A stretch of 57,534 nucleotides of DNA, from NCBI GenBank assembly GCA_029941865.1, contig JAPYTO010000014.1, positions 1 through 57,534 of the forward strand, written 5' to 3'. The number at the start of each line of letters is the position of its first letter. The stretch's first letter is position 1. Of the stretch, positions 21,832 to 30,306 are shown in pieces. This DNA comes from Fuerstiella sp. Lineage in GTDB: Bacteria; Planctomycetota; Planctomycetia; Planctomycetales; Planctomycetaceae. The position numbers and the translations under genes are program-made. Below the pieces are notes generated by a model. It was not told where the DNA came from and searched no databases. It saw nothing but the letters and a program-made list of their open reading frames with translations.

Positions 21832-22188
21832 TTAGTGGTGGTGTACGCCGCCACGACGACCGCGGTGATAGTCGTAATGCCCTGGCTGTACGTGCAGGTG
21901 ATTGCCGTGGCGATAGACCGTTGTGGGATGATAATCGTAGTGCCCCCGAGTGCGATAACTGCTGGTGCGGTGTGACCCATACCCGTAGCTCGGAGAGCTG
22001 CCGTATCCGATGGAAAAAGAGCTGCGGGGAGAATAGCTGCTGTAGCCGATGCTGAGCCTCGAACCGCCGTAGCCGTAGCCACCGCCGTACCCATAACCAC
22101 CGCCGTAGCCGCACTGTGCGGAAGCGGTGTCAGCCGTGAACGCCAGAACCATTGCCCCTGCAAATACTGCAACCATTAAACGTTTCAT
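21832..22188 (-). CDS. Small secreted Gly/Tyr-rich protein with a His-rich tail
   Basis: 118 residues from the ATG at 22188, which has a strong AGGGAGAAG ribosome site; the longer frame to 22230 is not needed. The signal peptide ends near TADTASA. The mature part starts with GYGGGYGYGGGYGYGGS, then Ser/Tyr-rich sequence, and ends in HLHVQPGHYDYHRGRRGG plus three His. I recall comparable small PGHYDYHRG-type proteins in planctomycetes but know no function. Metal binding by the His/Tyr tail is a guess. The strong ribosome site and perfect terminator suggest an abundantly made product. Confidence 0.75.
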   Translation of the reverse strand: MKRLMVAVFAGAMVLAFTADTASAQCGYGGGYGYGGGYGYGGSRLSIGYSSYSPRSSFSIGYGSSPSYGYGSHRTSSYRTRGHYDYHPTTVYRHGNHLHVQPGHYDYHRGRRGGVHHH

Positions 22189-22382
22189 TGTCTTCTCCCT
22201 GTTTGCGTCGTGCGAAACCAAAATGAACAACTGACAGGGAGTATTGCGAACAACATGCCGTTAATGCCGATTCTTCCTAAGTACCGTGCTGAATTGATTT
22301 TGAGTGACAGCGGCATCGGAAAATCCTCGGCCGCACCCGTGGCAAATGCGCAACAGGATGTATTCAATGTGATGACATGTTG

Positions 22383-24587
22383 TTATTTCAGACCCCGGCG
22401 AATCAGGAGCGCATCGACGGTTGGTTCCTGTCCACGAAACGCCTTGTACGATTCCATGGGGTCGCGGCTGCTGCCTCGGGAAAGGACTTCCGACCGAAAC
22501 CTGGCCCCGTTTTCGATCGTCGCTCCGCCGTTGGACTGCATAAAGGCGAACGCATCGGCAGCCAGCACCTCGCTCCACAGGTAAGCGTAGTAGCTGGATG
22601 CGTAGCCGCCGCCCCAGATATGAGCGAAGTACGGTGTTCGGTAACGTGGCGGCACCGCAGAAATGTCGATTCCGTACTTCTTCAACGTGGCCGCTTCAAA
22701 GGCTTCAATGTCGTCCGGGATCTCGTCCGCGGTCAGAGTGTGCCATTCCAGGTCCAGGATGGCTGCAGCCATGTATTCCAGTGTGTCGAAGCCCTGGTTG
22801 AATTTGCTGGCGCGGATAACCTTGTCGAGCAGTTCCTTTGGAATCGGTTCGCCGGTTTCGTGGTGCCGAGCATAATTGCTGAGGATGGCCGGTTGAATGC
22901 ACCAGTCTTCTTCGAACGTTGACGGAAACTCGACAAAGTCGCGTGGCGTTTCTGTACCGGATACGGAAGGGTAGGTGACATCAGAGAACAGTCCGTGGAC
23001 AGCGTGCCCCATTTCGTGAAACATTGTGGTGACGTTATCGAAGCTGATCAACGCCGGCTCACCGTCAGCTGGTCTGGGGTTGTTCAGTACGTTGACGATG
23101 ACCGGCTTTTCGTTCAGCAACGTCGACTGATCGACGAAGGAACTCATCCATGCCCCCCCACGTTTGGAGTCGCGTTTGAAGAAGTCAATGTAAAACAGAC
23201 CAATCTGTGAACCATCGCCGTCCAGCACGTCGAAGACTCGTACTTCCGGGTGATACACGGGCAGATCTTTTCGCTCACGGAAGCTGATGCCGAACAGCTT
23301 GTTCATCGTGAAGAACACGCCATTAGTCAGCACGCTGTTGAGTTCGAAGTATGGCTTTACCGCGGCTTCGTCGACTTCAAATCGGGCACTACGAACTTTT
23401 TCGGAATAGTACTCCCAGTCCCACGGGGCCAGTTCGTGATCTGCTCCCAAATCCCTCATCATCGCACGCAGGTCTTTGGCTTCCTGCTGTACTCGAGCAA
23501 CCACGCCCGGGACGAGATCTGTCAGCATTTTGCGCGCGGCGTCCGGATTCTTTGCCATCTGGTTCTGCAGCTTGTAGGCCGAGTGGTTGGCGAAGCCCAA
23601 CAGATTCGCTCGTTCCGCACGCAGTTGAGCGATCTCCAGTATCAGAGGCCGATTGTCGATGCCGCCATTTTCTCCGACCGCGCGATTCGCGGACGCTTTC
23701 CAGACGCGTTCTCGCAAACCGCGATTGTTGAGCGACGTAAGAACGGGCACGCGAGTCGTGTTGGTGATTTCCAGCACGTACTTGCCCTCGTGCCCGCGCT
23801 CCTTCGCGGTTTCTGCCGCGGCGGCAATGTCGGCGTCGGACATGCCGTCCAGTTCTGCGACATTATCCACGACGACTGAACGTTCTTTCGTCACGGCCAG
23901 CAGGTTGTCTTCGAACTTCGTCTGCAACGTCGACAGTTGCTCGTTGAGTGATCGAATGCGGTTCTGGTGTTGTTCTGACAGTTTTGCACCTGCGCGGACG
24001 AAATCTTCGTAATGTTGTCGCAGCACTTCCTGTTGCTCGCCGGTCAGTTCGAGTGTGTCCTTTGATTTGTACAGCTTTTCGACGCGATCGAATAACCGCT
24101 GATTCAGCAGGATGTTGTCCGAGTGTGCGGCCAGCAGGGGAGCCAGTTCCGTCTGAATGTTCTGCAGATCCTTGTTTGTGTGGGCCGACGTCATGTTTGA
24201 AAAAACCATGCGCGACCGGTTCAGCAGCGCCCCCGATTTTTCAATCGCAACGATCGTGTTGTCGAATGTTGGCGCGTCACTGCGGCTGGCAATCGCTTCC
24301 ATTTCGGCCAATTGCTGTTTCATGCCCGCCATAAAAGCCGGCTGGTAGTGTTCGGTTCGAATGACATTGAAGGCGGGGGTATGCAAGGGCAGCTTGCTGG
24401 CAGTGGCAAACGGATTGTCGGACGAAATCTCTGCGACAGTTCCTGGTTCAGTATTCACGACAATAGCACCATTAAGAGTAGTCAGAGTTGGGCGCTGACC
24501 GAATGCACTACTGACGTCAAACAGAACGACAGCAACCGAAAACAGGCACGCAACGTGGTAAGAAGTCTGTTTAAAAGACTCTAACAT
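22383..24587 (-). CDS. dcp: M3 family peptidyl-dipeptidase / oligopeptidase (Dcp-like), exported
   Basis: 734 residues with a signal peptide (HVACLFSVAVVLFDVSSAFG). The zinc site is complete: H524, E525 and H528 in FHEMGHAVHGLFSD, with E553 in DFVEFPSTF as third ligand, matching the M3 pattern. Other landmarks are GGAWMSSF, VIVNVLNNPRP and the C-terminal YYAYLWSEVLAADAF. M3 enzymes remove dipeptides or trim short peptides; the signal sequence points to the periplasm. The start is backed by GGAGA seven bases upstream. Whether it is Dcp or oligopeptidase A in substrate use cannot be told from sequence. Confidence 0.93.
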   Translation of the reverse strand: MLESFKQTSYHVACLFSVAVVLFDVSSAFGQRPTLTTLNGAIVVNTEPGTVAEISSDNPFATASKLPLHTPAFNVIRTEHYQPAFMAGMKQQLAEMEAIASRSDAPTFDNTIVAIEKSGALLNRSRMVFSNMTSAHTNKDLQNIQTELAPLLAAHSDNILLNQRLFDRVEKLYKSKDTLELTGEQQEVLRQHYEDFVRAGAKLSEQHQNRIRSLNEQLSTLQTKFEDNLLAVTKERSVVVDNVAELDGMSDADIAAAAETAKERGHEGKYVLEITNTTRVPVLTSLNNRGLRERVWKASANRAVGENGGIDNRPLILEIAQLRAERANLLGFANHSAYKLQNQMAKNPDAARKMLTDLVPGVVARVQQEAKDLRAMMRDLGADHELAPWDWEYYSEKVRSARFEVDEAAVKPYFELNSVLTNGVFFTMNKLFGISFRERKDLPVYHPEVRVFDVLDGDGSQIGLFYIDFFKRDSKRGGAWMSSFVDQSTLLNEKPVIVNVLNNPRPADGEPALISFDNVTTMFHEMGHAVHGLFSDVTYPSVSGTETPRDFVEFPSTFEEDWCIQPAILSNYARHHETGEPIPKELLDKVIRASKFNQGFDTLEYMAAAILDLEWHTLTADEIPDDIEAFEAATLKKYGIDISAVPPRYRTPYFAHIWGGGYASSYYAYLWSEVLAADAFAFMQSNGGATIENGARFRSEVLSRGSSRDPMESYKAFRGQEPTVDALLIRRGLK

Positions 24588-24636
24588 CAGATGTTCTCCG
24601 GATCAGATGGAACGATAGTCCTCTCTCATACCGCAC

Positions 24637-24661
24637 GGTAACGCTTTTCAAGATCGTTACC
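24637..24661. promoter_or_regulatory. Short palindrome in the divergent dcp / propeller promoter region
   Basis: GGTAACG (24637-24643) and CGTTACC (24655-24661) are perfect 7-bp inverted arms 11 bases apart, between two divergent genes. It could be an operator, but no factor can be named. Confidence 0.3.
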
Positions 24662-24771
24662 AAGCATCAGGCAGCCGCCAATCGTATTGTCCAGTTGCTT
24701 TTGTGCCACGATTGCCCCGACGGCACTGACTGTTCATCATGTGGTGTGTTTTGGTTTTCAGTAGGCCCGAT

Positions 24772-26307
24772 ATGGTTGTTGCGATGCGAATCACATTTTC
24801 TGTTTTCTGTCTGATCGTTGTCCTGTCATCAGCGGCAGTTTCCGCGGCTGACCCGCCTGGCGTCATTGACATCGGTTCGCGGCGCGAGCTGTTTGTCGAT
24901 ACGTTTCTGATCGAATCAATGAACGGCGCGCAGCGGCGACTTCATCATCCTGTCCCGCAGAAGATTGCCACCGTCAACGACGCACCGTGGGAAGGAGCCG
25001 GCAGCGGTTACCACAGCGTCATTCACGATGGCGACGTTTATCGTATGTATTACCGGGGATCCGCTCTGGGTGTCGCGGCCGGAAAGTTGATCGTTGGTAC
25101 GCAGGTTTACTGTTATGTAGAAAGTCGTGACGGAATCACCTGGGACAAACCGAATCTGGGTCTGTTCCCGCATGATGGATCGAAACAGAACAACATCATC
25201 CTGACAGGTCTCGGCTGCCACAACTTCGCACCGTTTCTGGACGCGAATCCGGCATGTCGACCGGATGCACGTTTCAAAGCGCTTGGTGGCTCCGCAAAGG
25301 AAGGCGGACTGTTTGCTTTCAAGTCCGCAGACGGCATTCACTGGTCACTTCTGCAGCAGGATCCGGTGATTACCGTGGGGGCGTTTGATTCACAGAATCT
25401 TGCTTTCTGGGACACGGCTGCTCAAAAGTACAGAGCCTACTTCCGCACCTTCACCAAGGGCGTGACCACGGCGAAAGTGTGGACTCCGGCTGGATATCGG
25501 GCCATTCGAACGGCCCTGTCTGCCGATTTTCTGGCGTGGGGTGACGACGCTGATCTGACGTACGAAGATTCTCCCGGAGAGCACCTCTACACAAATCAGA
25601 TTGGCCCGTACTACAGAGCACCGCATATTCTGATTGGATTCCCGACGCGTTACGTGGAACGTGGCTGGTCGAAATCGATGAGGTCTCTGCCGGAATTGAA
25701 GCATCGGGAAGAACGGGCCGCAGCTCACCTGCGTTATGGCACGGCACTGACGGAAGGACTGCTGATGGCCAGTCGCGATGGCGTTCACTTTGATCGCTGG
25801 AACGAGGCTTTCCTGCGTCCCGGCCCGGAACGGTCGGACACATGGAACTACGGTCATCAGTTCATCGCCTGGCATGCCGTTGAAACAAAGTCAGATCTGC
25901 CCGGAGCAGCCAACGAAATTTCACTCTATGCGTCGGAAGGCGCGTGGACGGGCAGCAGCAATGCCATGCGGCGGTACACCCTGCGTCTGGATGGTTTTGT
26001 ATCGATCAACGCGCCGTGGAAAGGGGGCGAACTGATCACTCGACCATTGAAGTTTGACGGAAAGAGACTTGAGATCAACTTTGCGACGTCAGCGGCCGGC
26101 AGTGTGCGAATCGAGATGCAAAACCCGGACGGGACACCGGTGCCGGGATTCACACTGGACGACTGTCCGGCTCTGTTTGGCGATTCCGTGGATCGAGCGG
26201 TTACGTGGCGGAAGGGATCTGACGTCAGTACGCTGGCCGGGAAAGCCGTGCGATTACGGTTTGTGCTGAAGGACGCGGATCTGTATTCGTTTCGAGTCGC
26301 AAAGTAG
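24772..26307 (+). CDS. Secreted five-bladed propeller protein, GH32/GH43-like (copy 2)
   Basis: About 511 residues from an ATG at 24772 (AGG seven bases upstream; an ATG at 24784 is also possible). A signal peptide ends at AVSAADPP, followed by IDIGSRRELFVDTFLIES, clearly paralogous to copy 1 at 11079. Shared units are PWEGAGSGYHSVIHDGDVYR, CYVESRDGITWDKPNLGLF, FKSADGIHWSLL, FDSQNLAFWDTAAQKYRAYF and the C-terminal KDADLYSFRV. It is about 50 residues longer, with an insertion near AHLRYGTALTEGLLMASRDG. Function as for copy 1: exported, sugar-related by fold, catalysis unproven. Confidence 0.8.
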   Translation: MVVAMRITFSVFCLIVVLSSAAVSAADPPGVIDIGSRRELFVDTFLIESMNGAQRRLHHPVPQKIATVNDAPWEGAGSGYHSVIHDGDVYRMYYRGSALGVAAGKLIVGTQVYCYVESRDGITWDKPNLGLFPHDGSKQNNIILTGLGCHNFAPFLDANPACRPDARFKALGGSAKEGGLFAFKSADGIHWSLLQQDPVITVGAFDSQNLAFWDTAAQKYRAYFRTFTKGVTTAKVWTPAGYRAIRTALSADFLAWGDDADLTYEDSPGEHLYTNQIGPYYRAPHILIGFPTRYVERGWSKSMRSLPELKHREERAAAHLRYGTALTEGLLMASRDGVHFDRWNEAFLRPGPERSDTWNYGHQFIAWHAVETKSDLPGAANEISLYASEGAWTGSSNAMRRYTLRLDGFVSINAPWKGGELITRPLKFDGKRLEINFATSAAGSVRIEMQNPDGTPVPGFTLDDCPALFGDSVDRAVTWRKGSDVSTLAGKAVRLRFVLKDADLYSFRVAK

Positions 26308-26358
26308 CTGTTGAATTCTGACCTGTTCATTGCGAACGGCCAACTGCATGCAGCATTA

Positions 26359-26460
26359 GAGCATTTTACTTATTGTCGTGAACGATACTGGCTCGTGGCA
26401 GCAACGAAACTGCTATCGAAAATCGCTCTTCGCGGCCACAAGTCAGCGTGAAACGCTGTA
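26359..26460. repeat. ~100-bp dispersed repeat, copy A (inverted relative to 28280-28382)
   Basis: Over the ~80-base core (GTCGTGAACGATACTGGCTC through CGGCCACAAGTCAGCGTG) it differs from the reverse complement of copy B by about three bases. The right end holds a hairpin CAGCGT-GAA-ACGCTG. It has no reading frame. Its outer 20 bases (GCATTTTACTT) resemble the start of the element at 47641. It lies downstream of phyH in a 390-base gap. Confidence 0.85.
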
Positions 26461-26610
26461 GTATCTACACATCTCTGAAGACTACGATCGAAGCGTCTGT
26501 GTGCAGATAGGTCCACGTATTTGCTCTCTCGCTGGCGGGAGAGTCGGGCTATCAGGCCCGGAGAGGGGCTGCACTAACCGCAACCATACATTCGCACCTC
26601 GACGTTCAAT

Positions 26611-26662
26611 GACCCTCCCCGCTCGTTCCTCGCGACCCTCCCGTAAAAACGGGCGGGTGAAG
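26611..26662. repeat. Partial copy of the 10723 element, reverse orientation
   Basis: CCCTCCCCGCTCGTTCCTCG followed by CGACCCTCCC and GGGCGGGTGAA matches the reverse complement of the left part of 10723-10857. Possibly the end of a larger element beginning near 26520, where CTCTCTCGCTGGCGGGAGAG is also palindromic. Confidence 0.7.
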
Positions 26663-26693
26663 TTGTGTAGATACCCATGCTGAATTCAGCGGG

Positions 26694-27488
26694 TCAGCTG
26701 GCGGCGTGGTTTTTCAATAGCTGCCGTTCGGCGATTTCAGTAATTCGTTCTGCCGGCCATCGTTCCAGATAAGAATATCGTGGGTGCTTCGATTCCTTCC
26801 ACGGGTTATTCCGCTTTGTGTTGTAACAGCAGATGAAAGCCCAGCGGGGATGGTCGCTGACGTTCTGGTCGGAACGATGGAGTGTGTTCCCGTGGAAGAT
26901 GACGGCGGAACCAGGTTCCAGTTCGACGTGCACCAGTTCCAGCCTCTCAAGGGCCGCCGCGATCCGTTCTTCATCGGCCCCTGTCTGGTCGCCGCGCTGC
27001 ACGTGGTCAATCCGTCCCATTTTGTGCGAACCACGAATGACCTGCAGACAGCCGTTTTCCCGAGTCGCCTGATCAACTGCAATCATGCAGCTGCCCATGT
27101 CGGGAAACAGGCAGCCGTTGTTGTACCAATACCCGTAATCCTGATGCCACGTCCATGCACCACCGACCTTCGGTTCCTTCAGGATCATTTTGTGGTGGTA
27201 GTGATAGACTTCGTCATCCAGCAGAAGTTCCATCGCCTCAACCAACGGTTGCGCGCGGACGATGGCTCCGTAGATGCTGTCTTCAGGAAGTTCGTTTCGC
27301 ACCACAAGATCGACGGACCCGCCTTCGCCATCTGCTCGCGACATGCGATCTGACGCCAGTTCGCGGTCCATACGGGCCACACGTTTCAACAGACTGGCTT
27401 CAGCCTGTGTCAGGAACTCAGGGACGACGATGTAGCCGTCCTGCAGGAATCGCTGTCTGTCGTCACTTGAGAGAATTTTAGGCTGCAT
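26694..27488 (-). CDS. Phytanoyl-CoA dioxygenase (PhyH) family Fe(II)/2-oxoglutarate oxygenase
   Basis: 264 residues from the ATG at 27488; the longer frame to 27584 overlaps hisA and is unlikely. The iron site is visible as H-x-D in TWHQDYGYWYNNG and the distal His in FHGNTLHRSDQN; the 2-oxoglutarate-binding Arg is probably in HPRWAFICCYN. Such enzymes hydroxylate small molecules or lipids; substrate unknown. It starts 19 bases after the hisA stop, so it is probably co-transcribed with hisA though unrelated to histidine synthesis. Confidence 0.9.
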   Translation of the reverse strand: MQPKILSSDDRQRFLQDGYIVVPEFLTQAEASLLKRVARMDRELASDRMSRADGEGGSVDLVVRNELPEDSIYGAIVRAQPLVEAMELLLDDEVYHYHHKMILKEPKVGGAWTWHQDYGYWYNNGCLFPDMGSCMIAVDQATRENGCLQVIRGSHKMGRIDHVQRGDQTGADEERIAAALERLELVHVELEPGSAVIFHGNTLHRSDQNVSDHPRWAFICCYNTKRNNPWKESKHPRYSYLERWPAERITEIAERQLLKNHAAS

Positions 27489-27507
27489 CTGATTACTCAC
27501 CGATTTG

Positions 27508-28248
27508 TCAACCTGCCAACGCGCCGCAGGCTTCTTTAACAGAGATTGTTCCTTCGTAGATGGCTCGGCCGACGATCGCGCCAATGAGGTTAGGTTGCGC
27601 CGCCGAAATCTTCTGAAGAGCCGTTATGTCATCCATGGTTGTCACGCCTCCGGAGGCAATCACTGGCAACCCCATGTCTGCCAGTGCGCGGAGATCGGCC
27701 AGTGTTCCGGTATCGACTCCCTGCATCATTCCGTCGTTGGCGATGTTGGTGTAGATCACCGCGGCCAGTGGTACGTCGACGAACTTCTCGGCCAGTTGCA
27801 TGACTGACACGCCGGACACTTCCAGCCAGCCTTCCGTGGCCACCATAGAATCTTTCGCATCAAGTCCCAGTGCCAGTTTATCGGGAAACTGGGCACAAGC
27901 CTCGGCGAACCAGTCGGGCTCTTTCAGCGCCTTTGTTCCGATGATCACTCGGCTTAACCCCAGATCGTTAAGGGCGAGTGCGATACTGTCTTCGTTGCGA
28001 ATTCCGCCACCCATCTGACATGGAAGACCTGTTTCGCTGACGATGCGCCGCACGACATCGTGGTTAACGGGACGTCCTTCTTTTGCTCCGTCCAGATCGA
28101 CCAGATGCAGCCATTCGGCTCCTTCGGCCTGCCACTTCAAAGCCATTTCAACAGGGTCGTCGCCGAAGATCGTTTCGTCGTTATAGTTGCCCTGCCGCAG
28201 GCGTACGCACTTGCCGCCTCGGATATCAATGGCTGGATAGAGCTGCAT
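27508..28248 (-). CDS. hisA: Phosphoribosylformimino-AICAR ribotide isomerase HisA
   Basis: 246 residues, a full-length TIM barrel for the Amadori rearrangement ProFAR to PRFAR in histidine synthesis. The catalytic Asp pair is D8 in PAIDIRGGKCVRL and D130 in LGLDAKD; phosphate-binding motifs are QMGGGIRN and VIASGGVTT. Upstream on the same strand lies hisH, separated by a 150-base gap holding the inverted repeat copy B; phyH follows after 19 bases. The usual partner hisF is not here. Confidence 0.97.
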   Translation of the reverse strand: MQLYPAIDIRGGKCVRLRQGNYNDETIFGDDPVEMALKWQAEGAEWLHLVDLDGAKEGRPVNHDVVRRIVSETGLPCQMGGGIRNEDSIALALNDLGLSRVIIGTKALKEPDWFAEACAQFPDKLALGLDAKDSMVATEGWLEVSGVSVMQLAEKFVDVPLAAVIYTNIANDGMMQGVDTGTLADLRALADMGLPVIASGGVTTMDDITALQKISAAQPNLIGAIVGRAIYEGTISVKEACGALAG

Positions 28249-28279
28249 ATTATGTCAGACTTTCGAATGTATGGGATGT

Positions 28280-28382
28280 TACAGCGTTTCACGCTGACTT
28301 ATGGCCGCGAAGAGCGATTTTCGATAGCAGTTTCGTTACTCCCACGAGCCAGTATCGTTCACGACAATTAATAAGTTGCTCC
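28280..28382. repeat. ~100-bp dispersed repeat, copy B
   Basis: Reverse-complement partner of 26359-26460. It occupies nearly the whole hisH-hisA gap and may separate or attenuate the two genes, since its hairpin (CAGCGTTTCACGCTG) lies just upstream of hisA. Confidence 0.85.
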
Positions 28383-28397
28383 AGACGCGGCCTGCGG

Positions 28398-29009
28398 TTA
28401 CAGCGCGACGAAATTTCGAAGCAGTTGCAGTCCCTCACTTTGGCTTTTTTCCGGGTGAAACTGCGTCGCGAACACGTTGTCCTGTGCCACGATTGACACA
28501 AATTCGCCACCGTAGTCAGTCGTTGCAGCAGTCCATGAATCGTCGTCCGGCTGCACGTAGTAACTGTGGACAAAATAGAACCAGGCATCTCGTCGAATAT
28601 TGTTCAGCAGCGGATTGTCCGTGGCCGAGTGCAGCTGATTCCAGCCCATGTGAGGAATCTTCAGTTCCGCAGGCAATTCGAACCGGGTCACTTTTCCAGG
28701 GACAATTCCCAAGCCCTGAAACTCGCCGTCCTCATAGGACACGTCAAACAGCAACTGCAGCCCCAGGCAAATCCCCAGAAACGGTTTGCCGCCGGAAGCA
28801 GTATCTTTGATGACTTCGACCAGCTGATGATCGTGCAATGCCTGAATGGCATCGCGAAAAGCTCCGACGCCGGGCAGAATTACTTTTTCCGCCTCGGCGA
28901 TCTGTTGTGCGTCTGAGGTGATCAGCGCCTTCGTGCCAAGTCGCTCAAGAGCTTTCTGCACGCTGCGAAGATTACCCATTCCGTAGTCGACAATTGCGAT
29001 GGATGACAT
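28398..29009 (-). CDS. hisH: Imidazole glycerol phosphate synthase glutaminase subunit HisH
   Basis: 203 residues of the class I glutamine amidotransferase fold. The triad is complete: C81 in [10 protein letters not shown], with H185 and E187 in FHPEKSQ. The oxyanion region [10 protein letters not shown] and PHMGWNQ are also present. It supplies ammonia to HisF for ring closure in histidine synthesis. The stop is followed by repeat copy B and then hisA. No strong ribosome site. Confidence 0.97.
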   Translation of the reverse strand: MSSIAIVDYGMGNLRSVQKALERLGTKALITSDAQQIAEAEKVILPGVGAFRDAIQALHDHQLVEVIKDTASGGKPFLGICLGLQLLFDVSYEDGEFQGLGIVPGKVTRFELPAELKIPHMGWNQLHSATDNPLLNNIRRDAWFYFVHSYYVQPDDDSWTAATTDYGGEFVSIVAQDNVFATQFHPEKSQSEGLQLLRNFVAL

Positions 29010-29053
29010 TGATCAGTGTGACGACCGCGCGTTGCTGCGGGGTGTTCGATGAC

Positions 29054-30058
29054 TCAAAGGCTGAAGTTGAAAGTTGTGCGTTTGGAAGAAACCGTCTTCT
29101 TCTGATCTTCGAACGGAATAGGAAGGGGAAGTCCACTGCCGGCCGAGATGGTGACCTGGTGATCACCGGGAAGAACGCCGGGGTTATCGGGATCGTACAT
29201 CAACACATACTCACCGTCCGCATCGGTCGTTCCTTCTGAAGAAGTGGCATTCTCCAGCCGCAGTCCTCCCGACGGAGGAATTGGTGCGAACCGCACGACG
29301 ACACCTGCCAGGGGGGCATTGTCGCGAGTTACGACACCAGTTACGTATTCAAGGTCCGGTAAGGCCACGGAAAATGCCCACTGAAACAGGAAATATCCGC
29401 CAATGAGTATTCCGGCGAGAGCCGGAATGGCTTTCTTTGCATACGCAATGGCAGCTTCACGTTGTTCGGCCTGACGCCGTTCGTCACGTGTCAATACGGG
29501 CGCGTCGGAGCTACCAGTTCGTTTTTTGTCATAGGTTCTGGTGAGTGCGCTGGCTGCGGTTCCGGCGGTCATGACATCGGCAGCAGCGGCAGCGCCTTCC
29601 ATATTGCCCTTGTCTTTCTTTTTCGCAGCCCCCTTCTTTTTCTTTGCCTCTTCGTGTGCACGCATCAGCTCGGCAACGGACGGTTTCGGTGCTTCCGGCG
29701 GAGCAATGACGTTGGTCTGGGCCACAGCGACGTTGTCGGACTCAGTTCCCCCCATCGAATCGAAGTCATCCATCGCTGATAGATCCGCCTGCGGCGTCAG
29801 CTCCATCGGCATATCGACAAGTTCGGCGATGGCTTCTGTCAATTCCGCTTCGGTTTCTAAAGCGACCGGCTCGGTGGCTTCGGCGTCGCCAGGAGAATCC
29901 GGCTGTTTGGTGTCCGCCGCGGCATCATCGTCTTTCGGCACCGGTTTCGGAACCTTGAATTCGACTTTGCACTTAGGACATTTTCCATCAGTTCCGGCAA
30001 GATCATCTGAAATCTTCAGAACGGATTTGCATTTTTTGCAGGTATACCGAATGACCAT
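29054..30058 (-). CDS. Zinc-ribbon membrane protein with an extracytoplasmic Ig/TTR-like domain
   Basis: 334 residues, not a named family. Residues 1-38 form a zinc ribbon with two CxxC pairs (YTCKKCKSVLK, GKCPKCKVEF). A long acidic, Ala-rich linker contains a Lys-rich patch (EEAKKKKGAAKKKDKG). One membrane segment lies around residues 215-235 (IPALAGILIGGYFLFQWAF). The last 95 residues look like a carboxypeptidase-regulatory/transthyretin-like beta-sandwich (VTGVVTRDNAPLAGVVVRFA, GTTDADGEYVLMYDP, GDHQVTIS). The order implies zinc ribbon inside and beta domain outside. Planctomycetes often carry such beta-sandwich proteins next to DUF1559 genes, as here. Confidence 0.7.
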   Translation of the reverse strand: MVIRYTCKKCKSVLKISDDLAGTDGKCPKCKVEFKVPKPVPKDDDAAADTKQPDSPGDAEATEPVALETEAELTEAIAELVDMPMELTPQADLSAMDDFDSMGGTESDNVAVAQTNVIAPPEAPKPSVAELMRAHEEAKKKKGAAKKKDKGNMEGAAAAADVMTAGTAASALTRTYDKKRTGSSDAPVLTRDERRQAEQREAAIAYAKKAIPALAGILIGGYFLFQWAFSVALPDLEYVTGVVTRDNAPLAGVVVRFAPIPPSGGLRLENATSSEGTTDADGEYVLMYDPDNPGVLPGDHQVTISAGSGLPLPIPFEDQKKTVSSKRTTFNFSL

Positions 30059-30221
30059 TGTGCAACCCTTGTCAACTTTTCCCGCCTGGCGTTGTGAGTC
30101 TCAATATAGCTGACATGTTCAGCTATGGGGACCGATTCCGGGGCAAACTTGTCGAAGACAGGCTCCAATCGGTGGAAAATCGCACACCTTTTTGAGCGGG
30201 ACAGACTGCCGCAAACGACAG

Positions 30222-30245
30222 CACCGCAGTCAGGTGACTGCGGTG
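30222..30245 (-). terminator. Hairpin downstream of the DUF1559 gene
   Basis: 11-bp perfect arms CACCGCAGTCA and TGACTGCGGTG around a 2-base spacer, 62 bases after the stop of the minus-strand DUF1559 gene. Only a weak T-rich tail follows. Confidence 0.65.
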
Positions 30246-30306
30246 TTGCCGAATATCTGGTCGGAGTCCGGTTTGTGGCTGTCCTTATACGAACAGCAGT
30301 CGCCGG

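Noticed and set aside
26359..26460. A small structured RNA
   Set aside because: The inverted second copy and the resemblance of its end to 47641 favour a dispersed DNA repeat; no promoter or terminator frames it.
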